Positions 24,239 to 32,740 of a stretch of 54,504 nt of DNA are shown piece after piece (the first letter of the stretch is position 1; the number at the start of each line of letters is the position of its first letter). Origin of the DNA: JBPEXY01 sp052031065. GTDB lineage: Bacteria > Pseudomonadota > Gammaproteobacteria > Immundisolibacterales > Immundisolibacteraceae. The notes beneath the pieces were generated by a model. It was not told the DNA's origin and searched no databases. It saw nothing but the letters and a program-made list of their open reading frames with translations. The translations under genes were made by a program, and so were the position numbers. The stretch is taken from assembly GCA_052031065.1 (NCBI GenBank), contig JBPEXY010000147.1, positions 1 through 54,504 of the forward strand, in the 5' to 3' direction.

Positions 24239-25394
24239 CCCGCTTTGAGCTGTGCGCTGCTTCTGGCATCGCTCGCGCCAGCGCAACGACCAGACCCGCG
24301 ATCTGTTCATGACGGTGAAGGCTGGTCAGCGTGATTCTGATTCTCTCACTACCGGCAGGCACTGTCGGCGCCCTGATAGCGGTTACCAGGTACCCCTGTT
24401 CACAGACCTGCTCTGCGCACCGCAACGCCAACTGTGCATCACCCACAGAGACCCCCTGAATCGCAGTCGTTGAATCAAGCAGGCTTAGGCCCTCCTGTCG
24501 CGCCAACGATTGAAAAATAGCGATATTCTCCTGCAGGCGCTCGCGCCGCCAGGACTCCTCGGCGATGAGCCTGATACTAATCCTTAATGCGGCAGCCACC
24601 GCTGGCGGTAGCGCTGTCGTGTAAATATAGGTACGGGAGAACTGGATCAACGCTTCAATCAGCGCTTCGCTGCCGGCCACAAAAGCGCCTTGCAGACCTG
24701 CCGATTTCCCCAGCGTAGCCATCAGCACCGGCACCTGCTCACTATCTAACCCAGCGGCTGTCACCGACCCCTCTCCATGGGGTCCGAGAACCCCAAACCC
24801 GTGCGCATCGTCGACAAACAGCGTCGCCTCGGTGTCGCCAGCCACTGTAGCCAGTCCGGCAAGAGGCGCGATGTCTCCGTCCATGCTGAATACCCCATCG
24901 GTAGCCAGCAGCAGACCCCGCTCGCTTTCTCGCTGAAGCAACTGCCGGGCATGCTCAATATCAAGATGACGATAGCGATGATGAGTCACACCACACAGTC
25001 GGGCAGCATCAATCAGGGACGCGTGATTTAGCCGGTCCCCCACCACCCGATCGTGGCGACTCAATAGTGCCTGCATAACTCCCAGATTGGCCGCGTATCC
25101 GCTGCTGAACAGAAGCGCCCGTTCACGCTGAACAAAATCGGCCAGCTCCTGCTCAAGCAACTGGTGCTGACGATGATGACCACAGACCAGGTGTGACCCA
25201 CCACTACCAGCACCATAACGACTGACCGCTTCTGCAAACGCGCTTATCAGGCGCGGGTGCTGACTAAGCCCAAGGTAATCATTGCTATTGAAAACCACCG
25301 ACCCGGAATCACTATGCGACTGCCGTTGCCGGTAACGGGTCTGATCCCGGTAGCGCTGCAACCGATCTGGAAGCCGCTCTAGAAGTCGCGCCAT
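24204..25394 (-). CDS. bioF: 8-amino-7-oxononanoate synthase
   Basis: BioF is a PLP enzyme joining pimeloyl-ACP and alanine to make 8-amino-7-oxononanoate. The 396 residues show the family pattern: FNSNDYLGLSQHPRL, GSGGSHLVCGHHRQHQLLE, DDAHGFGVLGPHG and the PLP-lysine region LMATLGKSAGLQGAF. Its ATG overlaps the bioB stop by one base (TGATG), indicating translational coupling. The C-terminal tail (about 20 residues after ALARAMPEAAH) is longer than usual and carries the ribosome site for bioC. Confidence 0.96.
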   Translation of the reverse strand: MARLLERLPDRLQRYRDQTRYRQRQSHSDSGSVVFNSNDYLGLSQHPRLISAFAEAVSRYGAGSGGSHLVCGHHRQHQLLEQELADFVQRERALLFSSGYAANLGVMQALLSRHDRVVGDRLNHASLIDAARLCGVTHHRYRHLDIEHARQLLQRESERGLLLATDGVFSMDGDIAPLAGLATVAGDTEATLFVDDAHGFGVLGPHGEGSVTAAGLDSEQVPVLMATLGKSAGLQGAFVAGSEALIEALIQFSRTYIYTTALPPAVAAALRISIRLIAEESWRRERLQENIAIFQSLARQEGLSLLDSTTAIQGVSVGDAQLALRCAEQVCEQGYLVTAIRAPTVPAGSERIRITLTSLHRHEQIAGLVVALARAMPEAAHSSKRDVLEKSSEAAH

Positions 25395-26389
25395 CAGCCC
25401 TTGGCAGCAACCGCCACCCGCCCTTCAGCATGGCTGATTGGTTCGATTCCCAGGCGTTCGAAAAGATCGCGATCCCTGGCGCTGTCCGCATTGTCTGTGG
25501 TGAGCAATTTGTCACCATAAAAAATAGAGTTGGCGCCAGCAAAAAAACAGAGCGCCTGCAGTTCATCGGTCATTGCCTCACGGCCGGCAGAAAGACGGAC
25601 GTATGACTGCGGCATGGTCAAACGGGCGATGGCAATAGTGCGCACAAATTCAATTGGGTCGAGCGGCTGAGCCGACTCCATCGGCGTGCCGGCAACCGGC
25701 ACCAGCATATTGACTGGCACACTTTGCGGGTGCTGCGGCAGATTAGCCAACTGAGCCACTAGCCCTATACGATCTTCACGCTGCTCACCCATACCGATAA
25801 TCCCGCCGCTGCAGACATTCACACCGGCCCGACGAACACTTTCAAGGGTATCCAGCCGGTCCTGGTAACGACGGGTAGAAATCACCTCCGGATAGAATTC
25901 GGGAGAGGTGTCGAGATTATGGTTGTAGTAATCGAGTCCGGCACTGCGCAACCGCTGCGCCTGATGCTGATCAAGCATGCCGGCTGTCACACAGGTCTCC
26001 ATCCCCAGCGCCGCAACTTCACGGATCATTTCCTCTACCACGCGCAGATCACTGTCTCGCGGCGAACGCCACGCAGCACCCATACAGAAACGGGTTGCGC
26101 CTGCCTGCTGCGCTGCACGTGCGGCATCGACAACCTCGGCTACCTCCATCAGCTTTTCACGCTGCAGCCCGGTATCATAACGGACACTTTGCGAACAGTA
26201 AGAGCAGTCTTCGGGACAGGCGCCAGTCTTCACGTTCAGCAAGGTGCTGATCTGTATCTCATTGACGTCAAAATGGGCACGGTGACACTGATGCGCCTGA
26301 AACAGCAGGTCATTAAGCGGCTGCTCGAACAGCTCGGTAATTTCACTGATCTGCCAGTCATGGCGCAGAGGATAAGCTTCGCTGGGCAC
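25394..26389 (-). CDS. bioB: Biotin synthase
   Basis: BioB is a radical-SAM enzyme that inserts sulfur into dethiobiotin. The 331-residue protein has the radical-SAM cluster motif CPEDCSYC, the following SVRYDTG, MGAAWRSPRDSD, YYNHNLDTSPEFY, CSGGIIGMGE and, near the end, the RLSAGREAM/FFAGANSIFYGDKLLTT blocks that bind the second cluster. The start is GTG at 26389 with GGAG 7 nt upstream. It is the first gene of the minus-strand biotin operon and diverges from comF with a 131-bp gap. Confidence 0.97.
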   Translation of the reverse strand: MPSEAYPLRHDWQISEITELFEQPLNDLLFQAHQCHRAHFDVNEIQISTLLNVKTGACPEDCSYCSQSVRYDTGLQREKLMEVAEVVDAARAAQQAGATRFCMGAAWRSPRDSDLRVVEEMIREVAALGMETCVTAGMLDQHQAQRLRSAGLDYYNHNLDTSPEFYPEVISTRRYQDRLDTLESVRRAGVNVCSGGIIGMGEQREDRIGLVAQLANLPQHPQSVPVNMLVPVAGTPMESAQPLDPIEFVRTIAIARLTMPQSYVRLSAGREAMTDELQALCFFAGANSIFYGDKLLTTDNADSARDRDLFERLGIEPISHAEGRVAVAAKG

Positions 26390-26451
26390 GGGTGTCTCCA
26401 GTAGTGATAATTGCAGTTGATCCGCAGGCAGCGTTTTGTGGCTGCTAATCC

Positions 26452-26479
26452 TTGTCTACCGCAACCGTAAACACATAAA
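26452..26479 (+). promoter_or_regulatory. Possible sigma-70 promoter for comF
   Basis: TTGTCT (26452-26457), 16-nt spacer, CATAAA (26474-26479), 41 bp upstream of the comF GTG. Each hexamer matches 4 of 6 consensus bases, so this is only a candidate. Confidence 0.28.
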
Positions 26480-26520
26480 CCACTCCTGAGCGGGCGTTCA
26501 ACAGATAGCGGAGTAGTGCA

Positions 26521-27300
26521 GTGTCAACTTGGAAAAAAACGAAAGTTTACACCGGGAACTGGTCGCCGCTAAAGGGACAACTACCGAGACTGCTGCCATT
26601 GGGACTATCAGCCGACTGGCTTTTCCCGGGGAGATGCTGTCAATGCGGCTGCCAGACCGCCAGTGAGCTGATCTGCTCTCCCTGCCGTGAGGAACTTCCA
26701 GACATTGGGGTTGCCTGCCCGGTCTGCGGAATACCGGCAGCATCTGCAACGCCCTGCGGAGTCTGCCTGCGCTCGCCGCCTGCGTTCCATCAAACCGTCG
26801 CGCCCTATCGGTTTTGCCCACCAATCAGTGGTTTGATCACGGCACTGAAATATGGCCAGCGGTTGTCGGCAGCGCAGCTGTTAGCCCAGGCGATGGCTGA
26901 CCGGGCCATTGCGCTGAACGTCGGCCTACCTGACGCCTTTATCCCGGTACCCCTGCACACTAACCGACTGCGCCGCCGCGGCTTTAACCAGTCGATAGAA
27001 CTAGCCACCCACCTTGCCCGCCTCTGCAAACGACCATTACTGCGGGATGCCACTGTACGCACTCGGGCAACACCGAGTCAGACCGGGATGAGCGCCCGTC
27101 AGCGGCGCACCAACCTGCGCCGCGCCTTCAGCATTAAACCAGCTGGGTATCCTTCGGAAATTCTCAGCCACCTGGCCATTGTTGACGATGTCATGACCAC
27201 CGGCAGCACCGCCAATGAACTGGCGAGCACACTGCTCGACCGTGGGGCATCACAGGTCGATGTCTGGGTTGCTGCCCGCGTCGAGAAGCCTGTCAACTGA
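26521..27300 (+). CDS. ComF family phosphoribosyltransferase-like protein
   Basis: A 259-residue ComF homologue. ComF proteins are needed for natural DNA uptake in several bacteria; their biochemical role is unclear. The N-terminal third has Cys pairs for zinc (CCQCGC, CSPC, CPVCG, CGVC). The C-terminal part is a type I phosphoribosyltransferase fold with IPVPLHTNRLRRRGFNQ and the PRPP loop LAIVDDVMTTGST. The GTG at 26521 has CGGAG 7 nt upstream. Its place beside bioB is a common gammaproteobacterial arrangement. Confidence 0.93.
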   Translation: MSTWKKTKVYTGNWSPLKGQLPRLLPLGLSADWLFPGRCCQCGCQTASELICSPCREELPDIGVACPVCGIPAASATPCGVCLRSPPAFHQTVAPYRFCPPISGLITALKYGQRLSAAQLLAQAMADRAIALNVGLPDAFIPVPLHTNRLRRRGFNQSIELATHLARLCKRPLLRDATVRTRATPSQTGMSARQRRTNLRRAFSIKPAGYPSEILSHLAIVDDVMTTGSTANELASTLLDRGASQVDVWVAARVEKPVN

Positions 27301-27378
27301 TGTTTTTTGATTCCACCGCGATAGCGGCGGCAGCGTATCAAAGCCAACCGCCAAAGCGGGCGAAGCTCGCTCGCAAAG

Positions 27379-28314
27379 CTAGCGATTGACCACGCCAACC
27401 AGTTCCGACAATGACTCAATCGGCTCCCTCTGCTGATAGGTAGCCAGATCCGCGCCGATCTGCTGGCAGACCAGTGGATCATAGAAAAGCGCAGTACCAA
27501 TACCAATTAACGAGGCGCCCACCAACATAAACTCCAGTGCATCTTCAGCGCTGGCGATGCCGCCCTGGCCGATAATGGGAATACCGTGGCGTGAGCACTC
27601 CTGATAGACCTGATGAACCTTCAGTAACGCTGCGGGTTTAATTGCCGGTCCCGACAACCCGCCCTGGAAATTACCCAACACCGCGGCACGCCTCGGCACG
27701 CTCACAGCCATACCCATCAGTGTATTGACTGCTGCGAAGGCATCAGTTCCGGCCTCGATACAGCGTCTGGCATTGGCAGCGATATCGGTCTGGTTGGGCG
27801 ACAATTTGGTAATCAACGGTTTACTGGTTACCGCCCGGCACGCCTCCACCACCCGCGCCGACATCTCTGGATCATTGCCAAATGCGGCACCACCGGCCTT
27901 GACATTCGGACAGGAGATATTGAGCTCAATCGCATCGACCGGCGAATTCTCAAAGCGGCGCACCACTTCCACATATTCTTCGACGGTGGAGCCGCAGGCA
28001 TTGGCAAAAAAACGGGTTTCTGAGAAATCCAGCGTCGGTAAAATTTCATTGACTACCGCATCAACTCCCGGGTTTTGCAGACCGATGGCGTTGAGCATTC
28101 CTGCCGGCGTTTCGTACACTCGGTGAGGTGGATTACCCAGCCGCGGTTGCAGCGTCGTGCCCTTGAGACAGATTGCCCCCACATCTCGATTGGAAAAACC
28201 TTCAACGCGGGTGTACTCCTCACCAAAGCCCACGCACCCGGACAGCAGCACAAGCGGATTACTTAACGTTAGACCACAAAACTCAACCTCAAGGTTCTGC
28301 TCGGTACTCATCAT
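27379..28314 (-). CDS. Dihydroorotate dehydrogenase, class 1B-like
   Basis: This flavoenzyme oxidises dihydroorotate to orotate in pyrimidine synthesis. The 311 residues show the class 1 pattern: NPLVLLSGCVGFG, AIGLQNPG, ELNISCPNVKAGGAAFGND with catalytic base Cys135 (Cys is class 1; Ser is class 2), and IIGQGGIASAEDALEFMLVGA. Class 1B enzymes normally pair with the iron-sulfur subunit PyrK, but no pyrK lies nearby. Most gammaproteobacteria use the membrane-bound class 2 enzyme, so this is less usual and may be a second or replacement enzyme. Related dihydropyrimidine dehydrogenases are an alternative. It converges with comF and diverges from trmL. Confidence 0.88.
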   Translation of the reverse strand: MMSTEQNLEVEFCGLTLSNPLVLLSGCVGFGEEYTRVEGFSNRDVGAICLKGTTLQPRLGNPPHRVYETPAGMLNAIGLQNPGVDAVVNEILPTLDFSETRFFANACGSTVEEYVEVVRRFENSPVDAIELNISCPNVKAGGAAFGNDPEMSARVVEACRAVTSKPLITKLSPNQTDIAANARRCIEAGTDAFAAVNTLMGMAVSVPRRAAVLGNFQGGLSGPAIKPAALLKVHQVYQECSRHGIPIIGQGGIASAEDALEFMLVGASLIGIGTALFYDPLVCQQIGADLATYQQREPIESLSELVGVVNR

Positions 28315-28434
28315 CCACTTCGACCGCGAAAGTCGCTCCTGGTAAAAGATAATTTAGCTGCGCTCCGCTCAACGAAGCTCAGGAACGCGAGGCCACATGC
28401 ACAGCCGTCATCAATCGCCACCGGAAACCGGGCC

Positions 28435-28905
28435 ATGAAACCAGTATTAAACATCATTCTTTACGAGCCTGAAATTCCACCCAACACCGGTAATATTATC
28501 CGCCTTTGCGCCAACACCGGCGCCAGGCTACACCTGATCGAGCCACTCGGTTTCGAGCTGGATGACCGCCGACTACAACGCGCCGGACTTGATTATCACG
28601 AATGGGCGAGCCTGGTTCGCCATTCCGGCTGGCAACCGTTTATCGAATCTGAGCAGCCAGAGCGGTTGTTCGCATTCACTACCCGAGGCAGCAGCAATTA
28701 TTCACAGATAAGCTATCGGCGAGGCGACTATCTACTCTTTGGCCCGGAAACCCGTGGCCTACCAGAAACCATTCTCAATCTGTTCGGCCCCGAGCAGAAG
28801 CTGCGTATTCCACAGCAAGCCAACAGCAGGAGCCTTAATCTGTCCAACTCGGTCGCTGTCGCAGTCTACGAAGCATGGCGTCAGCTTGATTTCATCACCG
28901 CTTAG
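28435..28905 (+). CDS. trmL: tRNA (cytidine/uridine-34-2'-O)-methyltransferase TrmL
   Basis: TrmL methylates the ribose of the wobble base in the two tRNA-Leu isoacceptors. The 156-residue SPOUT-fold protein has the family start NIILYEPEIPPNTGNIIRLCANTG, the LLFGPETRGLP block and the C-terminal SAM-binding knot SLNLSNSVAVAVYEAW. In Escherichia trmL lies at the end of the yibN-grxC-secB-gpsA-cysE run; here it sits beside gpsA but on the opposite strand, and cysE is missing. Confidence 0.96.
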   Translation: MKPVLNIILYEPEIPPNTGNIIRLCANTGARLHLIEPLGFELDDRRLQRAGLDYHEWASLVRHSGWQPFIESEQPERLFAFTTRGSSNYSQISYRRGDYLLFGPETRGLPETILNLFGPEQKLRIPQQANSRSLNLSNSVAVAVYEAWRQLDFITA

Positions 28906-28952
28906 GTCGACTACCCAGGCCGCTCTACTCGCCGCTGACCACGCAGATGGTT

Positions 28953-29954
28953 CTATTCGGCCCGCAGCTGCCGAGTTAATAGCGACCGCACAGCCTCCAG
29001 CGGGTCTGCCCGCTGGTGAACCACCTGGTAAACCTGTTCAGTAATTGGCATTTCCACTTCGAGCCTGGCCGCCAGGGCTCTCACTTCCGCCACCGATCTA
29101 ATCCCCTCGACCACCTGGCCGATCTGTTGCTGAATCTGATCCCGGGAATGGCCCTCTGCCAGCGCCAGACCTGCGCGGCGGTTGCGGGACTGATCATCGG
29201 TACAGGTCAGCACCAGATCGCCAAGACCAGCCAGTCCGGAAAAGGTCTCCGCAGAAGCACCGACCGCTTCACCGAGTCGCGCCATCTCCACCAGACCCCG
29301 AGAAATCAGCGCAGCGCGAGCGTTAGCACCAAAACCGAGACCATCAGAAATGCCGGCAGCAATCGCCAGCAAATTTTTCACCGCTCCGCACACTTCGACT
29401 CCAACCAGATCGCTGGATGTGTACGCCCGGGTCGACTCACCATGAAGCAATGCAGCCCAGCGATCAGCGAACCCCTGATCCGCTGATGCAACGGTCAATG
29501 CGGTGGGCAAGCCCATCGCCACCTCTCGCGCAAAACTAGGGCCGGAAATCATCGCCAGCGGCCGCTCGCCAACCAATTCGGTCGCCTCGTCATGGAGAAA
29601 CCGCTGGCCATCCGGTGATAGCCCCTTGGTGGCCCAGGCGAAACCTTTGCCAGCATCCAGCCCAACACTACCCAGCTGCCTGCAGAGCCCGGCGAAGGCG
29701 TGACTGGGCACAACGGCAAGCAGCTCATCAGCGTCACCCACCGCCTGGGCTAAGTTTTCCACCGGCTCTATTTCGGCGGGAAAAACGATTCCGGGCAAAT
29801 AACCCGGGTTACCGACCATGGTCCGCATCTGCATGACCTGCTCGCGCCGGTGGGCCCAGAGCTTTATCGAATGGCCATTACGACATAGCGCGAGAGCCAG
29901 TGCCGTACCCCACGAACCGGCCCCGAGCACCGCGATTTTGCTGCCTTCACCCAT
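28953..29954 (-). CDS. gpsA: Glycerol-3-phosphate dehydrogenase [NAD(P)+]
   Basis: GpsA reduces dihydroxyacetone phosphate to glycerol-3-phosphate for phospholipid head groups, the substrate used by PlsY elsewhere in this window. The 333-residue protein has the Rossmann motif VLGAGSWGTALA, then ATKGL, the ISGPSFAREVAMGLPTA block, the catalytic lysine in GAVKNLLAIAAGISDGLGFG, and GLGDLVLTCTDDQSRNRRAG. It is the last gene of the minus-strand group yibN-grxC-secB-gpsA. Confidence 0.97.
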   Translation of the reverse strand: MGEGSKIAVLGAGSWGTALALALCRNGHSIKLWAHRREQVMQMRTMVGNPGYLPGIVFPAEIEPVENLAQAVGDADELLAVVPSHAFAGLCRQLGSVGLDAGKGFAWATKGLSPDGQRFLHDEATELVGERPLAMISGPSFAREVAMGLPTALTVASADQGFADRWAALLHGESTRAYTSSDLVGVEVCGAVKNLLAIAAGISDGLGFGANARAALISRGLVEMARLGEAVGASAETFSGLAGLGDLVLTCTDDQSRNRRAGLALAEGHSRDQIQQQIGQVVEGIRSVAEVRALAARLEVEMPITEQVYQVVHQRADPLEAVRSLLTRQLRAE

Positions 29955-29991
29955 GGGTCAGAGCCTCGACAACAGCTAGCGCCATATGGAC

Positions 29992-30453
29992 TTAATGGGT
30001 GGTTTGTGGCTGCTCAGCTGCCTGTTGGAGCTTCTGCTGATACAGCACTTCAAAATTAACCGGTGACATCACCAACGGCGGAAAACCGCCGGAAACCGTC
30101 ATCTCAGAGATAACCTGCCGAGCATAGGGGAAAAGGATATTGGGGCAGGTCACGCTCAATGCATAGTTCAATTGATCGCCTTCCACACCTTCAACCTGAA
30201 ACACACCGGCCTGCTCGATCTCAACCAGAAACAGCGGACTATCGGTCCCCTTTGCCGATATGGTGATTTTGATCGACACCTCATAGTTACCCTCATCAAG
30301 GACCGCAGAATCAGTGGCCAGATTAATATCGATCTGTGGGGTGGTAGTCTGCTGAAACACACCCGGTGCCTGTGGCGACTCAAAGGAGAGGTCTTTCAGA
30401 TAGAGCTTTCGAATCGTGAATTGCGGTTTCAACTCTTCCTGCTGTTCATCCAT
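29992..30453 (-). CDS. secB: Protein-export chaperone SecB
   Basis: SecB holds preproteins unfolded and passes them to SecA. The 153 residues begin QFTIRKLYLKDLSFESPQAP, the family start, and contain CPNILFPYARQVISEMTVSGGFPPLVMSPVNFEVLY, which includes the substrate groove region. Length matches the Escherichia protein (155). It lies 37 bp upstream of gpsA and 79 bp downstream of grxC. Confidence 0.97.
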   Translation of the reverse strand: MDEQQEELKPQFTIRKLYLKDLSFESPQAPGVFQQTTTPQIDINLATDSAVLDEGNYEVSIKITISAKGTDSPLFLVEIEQAGVFQVEGVEGDQLNYALSVTCPNILFPYARQVISEMTVSGGFPPLVMSPVNFEVLYQQKLQQAAEQPQTTH

Positions 30454-30532
30454 TTATCTAATCATCCACTCTGTTTAGGTTTCATTCGGGTTAAATAATC
30501 CGCTGGTGGCAAATCGGCGCAATCTACGCTCC

Positions 30533-30793
30533 TCAACCCTGGCCCAGCAGCTTGTCCAGCTCTCCTGTCTGCTCTAACGCGGCGAGGTCATCGTAACCAC
30601 CGACGTGTTGGTCATCGATAAAGACCTGCGGCACCGTGTGACGGCCACTACGCTGTTCCATTTCTGCCCGTAATGCCGGATCACTGCCGGTCCTGAATTC
30701 CTCATAGGCGACTCCTTTGGATTTCAACAACCGCATTGCCGCACTACAATAGCCACAAAATGGGCCGGTATAAATAATTACTCTGGCACTCAT
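30533..30793 (-). CDS. grxC: Glutaredoxin 3
   Basis: A small thiol reductase of 86 residues with active site CGYC (Cys13-Cys16; CPYC is usual), the cis-proline motif TVPQVFID and the glutathione-binding VGGYDDLAALE. GrxC reduces disulfides using glutathione. I start at the ATG at 30793 because GGAGG precedes it by 5 nt; a GTG four codons upstream would include that ribosome site. It follows the rhodanese gene by 75 bp in the conserved order yibN-grxC-secB-gpsA. Confidence 0.94.
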   Translation of the reverse strand: MSARVIIYTGPFCGYCSAAMRLLKSKGVAYEEFRTGSDPALRAEMEQRSGRHTVPQVFIDDQHVGGYDDLAALEQTGELDKLLGQG

Positions 30794-30868
30794 CAGGTCC
30801 TCCACAGATCTGGCAGTAAATGGACTGCGCTGGTTGATAGCCGCTCGTATTCGATTGATAACACCTGA

Positions 30869-31297
30869 TCAGCTGCCAGCCGCAGTACTTTCAAGGGGTA
30901 GATTATCGTCCTTCCAGCTCTGAATACCGCCTTTCAACTGGTAAATGGTGGGGACACCATAGGCCTTAAGTAATTTGACCAGAGGACCGGTTGAATCCCG
31001 CGGCCCGGTCACCAGAATCACCGGATCGTCACTACCGATGCCCAGACCTCGCAAGCCTTGCTCGTCCAGTCCCGTGGCATCAACGTTCTTCGCACCGAAA
31101 AGATGGCCCTGAGCAAAAGATTCTTCGTCACGCAGATCAAGTACCACTGCCTTCTCACGGTTGATCGCCTGTACAACCTGCGCCGGTGGTGCCGGGATTA
31201 CGCCAGAAATTGAAGCCATTGATCCGGTTGCAACTAGCAGCATGGCAACGACTGCCACCCCTGCAAATAGCTCCCAGTTGGCCAACACAAATTCCAA
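30869..31297 (-). CDS. yibN: YibN-like membrane-anchored rhodanese, catalytic Cys absent
   Basis: A 142-residue protein with one N-terminal membrane helix (ELFAGVAVVAMLLVATGSM) and a rhodanese fold facing the cytoplasm. The rhodanese marks AVVLDLRDEESFAQGHLFGAKNV and YQLKGGIQSWKDDNLPL are clear. The active loop reads VTGPRDS, with no cysteine, so sulfur transfer is unlikely. Escherichia YibN has a similar non-standard loop. The start is a TTG at 31297 backed by a strong GGAGG 7 nt upstream; no ATG fits. Position in front of grxC-secB-gpsA supports the identity. Confidence 0.87.
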   Translation of the reverse strand: MEFVLANWELFAGVAVVAMLLVATGSMASISGVIPAPPAQVVQAINREKAVVLDLRDEESFAQGHLFGAKNVDATGLDEQGLRGLGIGSDDPVILVTGPRDSTGPLVKLLKAYGVPTIYQLKGGIQSWKDDNLPLESTAAGS

Positions 31298-31490
31298 ACT
31301 CTCACCTCCGGTTCAATACTGCGGACCGTGGCGAAACCAGGATTCCGCCACATCAGGGGGGTTCATACTGTAAAAAAATGGCCGGCTATAATGCGTCATC
31401 CGCCCTCTGTTTACCACCTTCAACCAGACTATAGACTCGATTCTCTTGTCACCCACCCTCCACGCATTATCGGCGACTACAAAAGGCTTT

Positions 31491-32663
31491 GTGAGAGCGT
31501 CCCCGGTACGAGCCACTGATGACGGGAAGCGTTTTGGAGCTGCAGTGGCTCTCGCTTCGCTGCTCGCGCTTGGTTGCACCGCCACCTGGGGGGAACAGCT
31601 ACAGGAACGCAGCAAAGAGCTGGACCAGGTTCGCGAACAGATTGAAGCAGTAGAAGCGGATCAACAGCAAAACAGGCAACAGCGCGAGCTGCTCGAAACC
31701 AGACTGCTGCATCTGGAGAAACGTATTAACCAGCTCGGCGCCGACATGGCCGAATTGCTGCGCCAACACCACAGCCAGCAGCAGAAAATTGGCCATCTCT
31801 CCGCCGAACTTGAACAGCAGCAGAAAGAACTCGGTGGTCATCGGCAACTGTTATACCAACTTGCCCGCCGCGCTTACCTCAACGGCCAGAATGAGCAGTT
31901 AAAACTGCTTCTGAATCAACAGGACCCGGCACGCCTGCAACGGATGCTTACCTACTACAGGCACGTTCAACAGGCCAATGCCCGCGAGATCGACCAGCTC
32001 CAGCAACTGATCTCAGCGATGGTCGATACCCAGCGGAGCCTCGAAAAAGCGCAAACCCTATCGGGTCAACAACTGGTGGCTATCGAACAGAGCCGCGATC
32101 GACTACAGCAACAGCGCGTGACCCAGAGCGAGCTGATGGGTCAACTGGCTGCCCGTTACCAGGGCAATGAAACCCGTTTGCGCAAATTGCGCGCGGACGA
32201 ATCACGCCTGAGCGAACTGCTGCGACAGCTACAATCCCGCCTCGATGATATACCCGAATTCGAATCCCACTCTTTTGCCAGCCGCAAGGGCCGCCTGCCG
32301 TGGCCCGTAGAAGGCCAGATTGCTCATCGTTTTGGACACGCCAGGGGCGATACTGGTCTACGCTGGAATGGCGTTTTACTCAGTGCTGCGAGTGGCAGCG
32401 ATGTACACGCGGTCCATGGCGGCAGGGTCGCCTATGCTGACTGGCTGCGGGGTTTTGGCCTGCTAATCATCCTCGACCATGGTGACGACTATATGACCGT
32501 CTATGGGCACAATCAGATGCTACTGGCGGAAGTCGGCGACTGGGTCGGCGCTGGTGAGGTGATTGCGCAGTCGGGTGATGGTGGTGCGGGGGGAGAAACC
32601 GGTCTCTATTTTGAAGTACGCCGTGGTGGCACACCGTCCAACCCGGCCAAATGGTGTGATTAG
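31491..32663 (+). CDS. envC: Murein hydrolase activator EnvC
   Basis: EnvC is a periplasmic protein recruited to the division site, where it activates the amidases AmiA and AmiB. After a signal peptide (FGAAVALASLLALGCTATWG) comes a long coiled coil (about 200 residues, very rich in Gln, Glu, Leu and Arg). Then comes a C-terminal LytM domain (GQIAHRFGHARGDTG to GTPSNPAKWCD). In the LytM domain the zinc ligands of true M23 peptidases are lost: the HxxxD and HLHFE positions read RWNGVLL and GLYFEV. This is expected for EnvC. The start is not certain. I use the GTG at 31491 with AAAGG upstream; a TTG at 31446 is open. It is followed by ctpA and yibQ. Confidence 0.93.
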   Translation: MRASPVRATDDGKRFGAAVALASLLALGCTATWGEQLQERSKELDQVREQIEAVEADQQQNRQQRELLETRLLHLEKRINQLGADMAELLRQHHSQQQKIGHLSAELEQQQKELGGHRQLLYQLARRAYLNGQNEQLKLLLNQQDPARLQRMLTYYRHVQQANAREIDQLQQLISAMVDTQRSLEKAQTLSGQQLVAIEQSRDRLQQQRVTQSELMGQLAARYQGNETRLRKLRADESRLSELLRQLQSRLDDIPEFESHSFASRKGRLPWPVEGQIAHRFGHARGDTGLRWNGVLLSAASGSDVHAVHGGRVAYADWLRGFGLLIILDHGDDYMTVYGHNQMLLAEVGDWVGAGEVIAQSGDGGAGGETGLYFEVRRGGTPSNPAKWCD

Positions 32664-32740
32664 CCAGCAAATGCTTATAATCGCCACCAAGTCCGCTCCT
32701 GTAGCATTCTCTGCGGGACCCCCAAACACCAGGGACCACC

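Noticed and set aside
26440..26485. BirA-type operator between bioB and comF
   Set aside because: One half-site (TTGTCTACC) resembles the BirA box at 7 of 9 bases, but no matching second half occurs at the needed distance.
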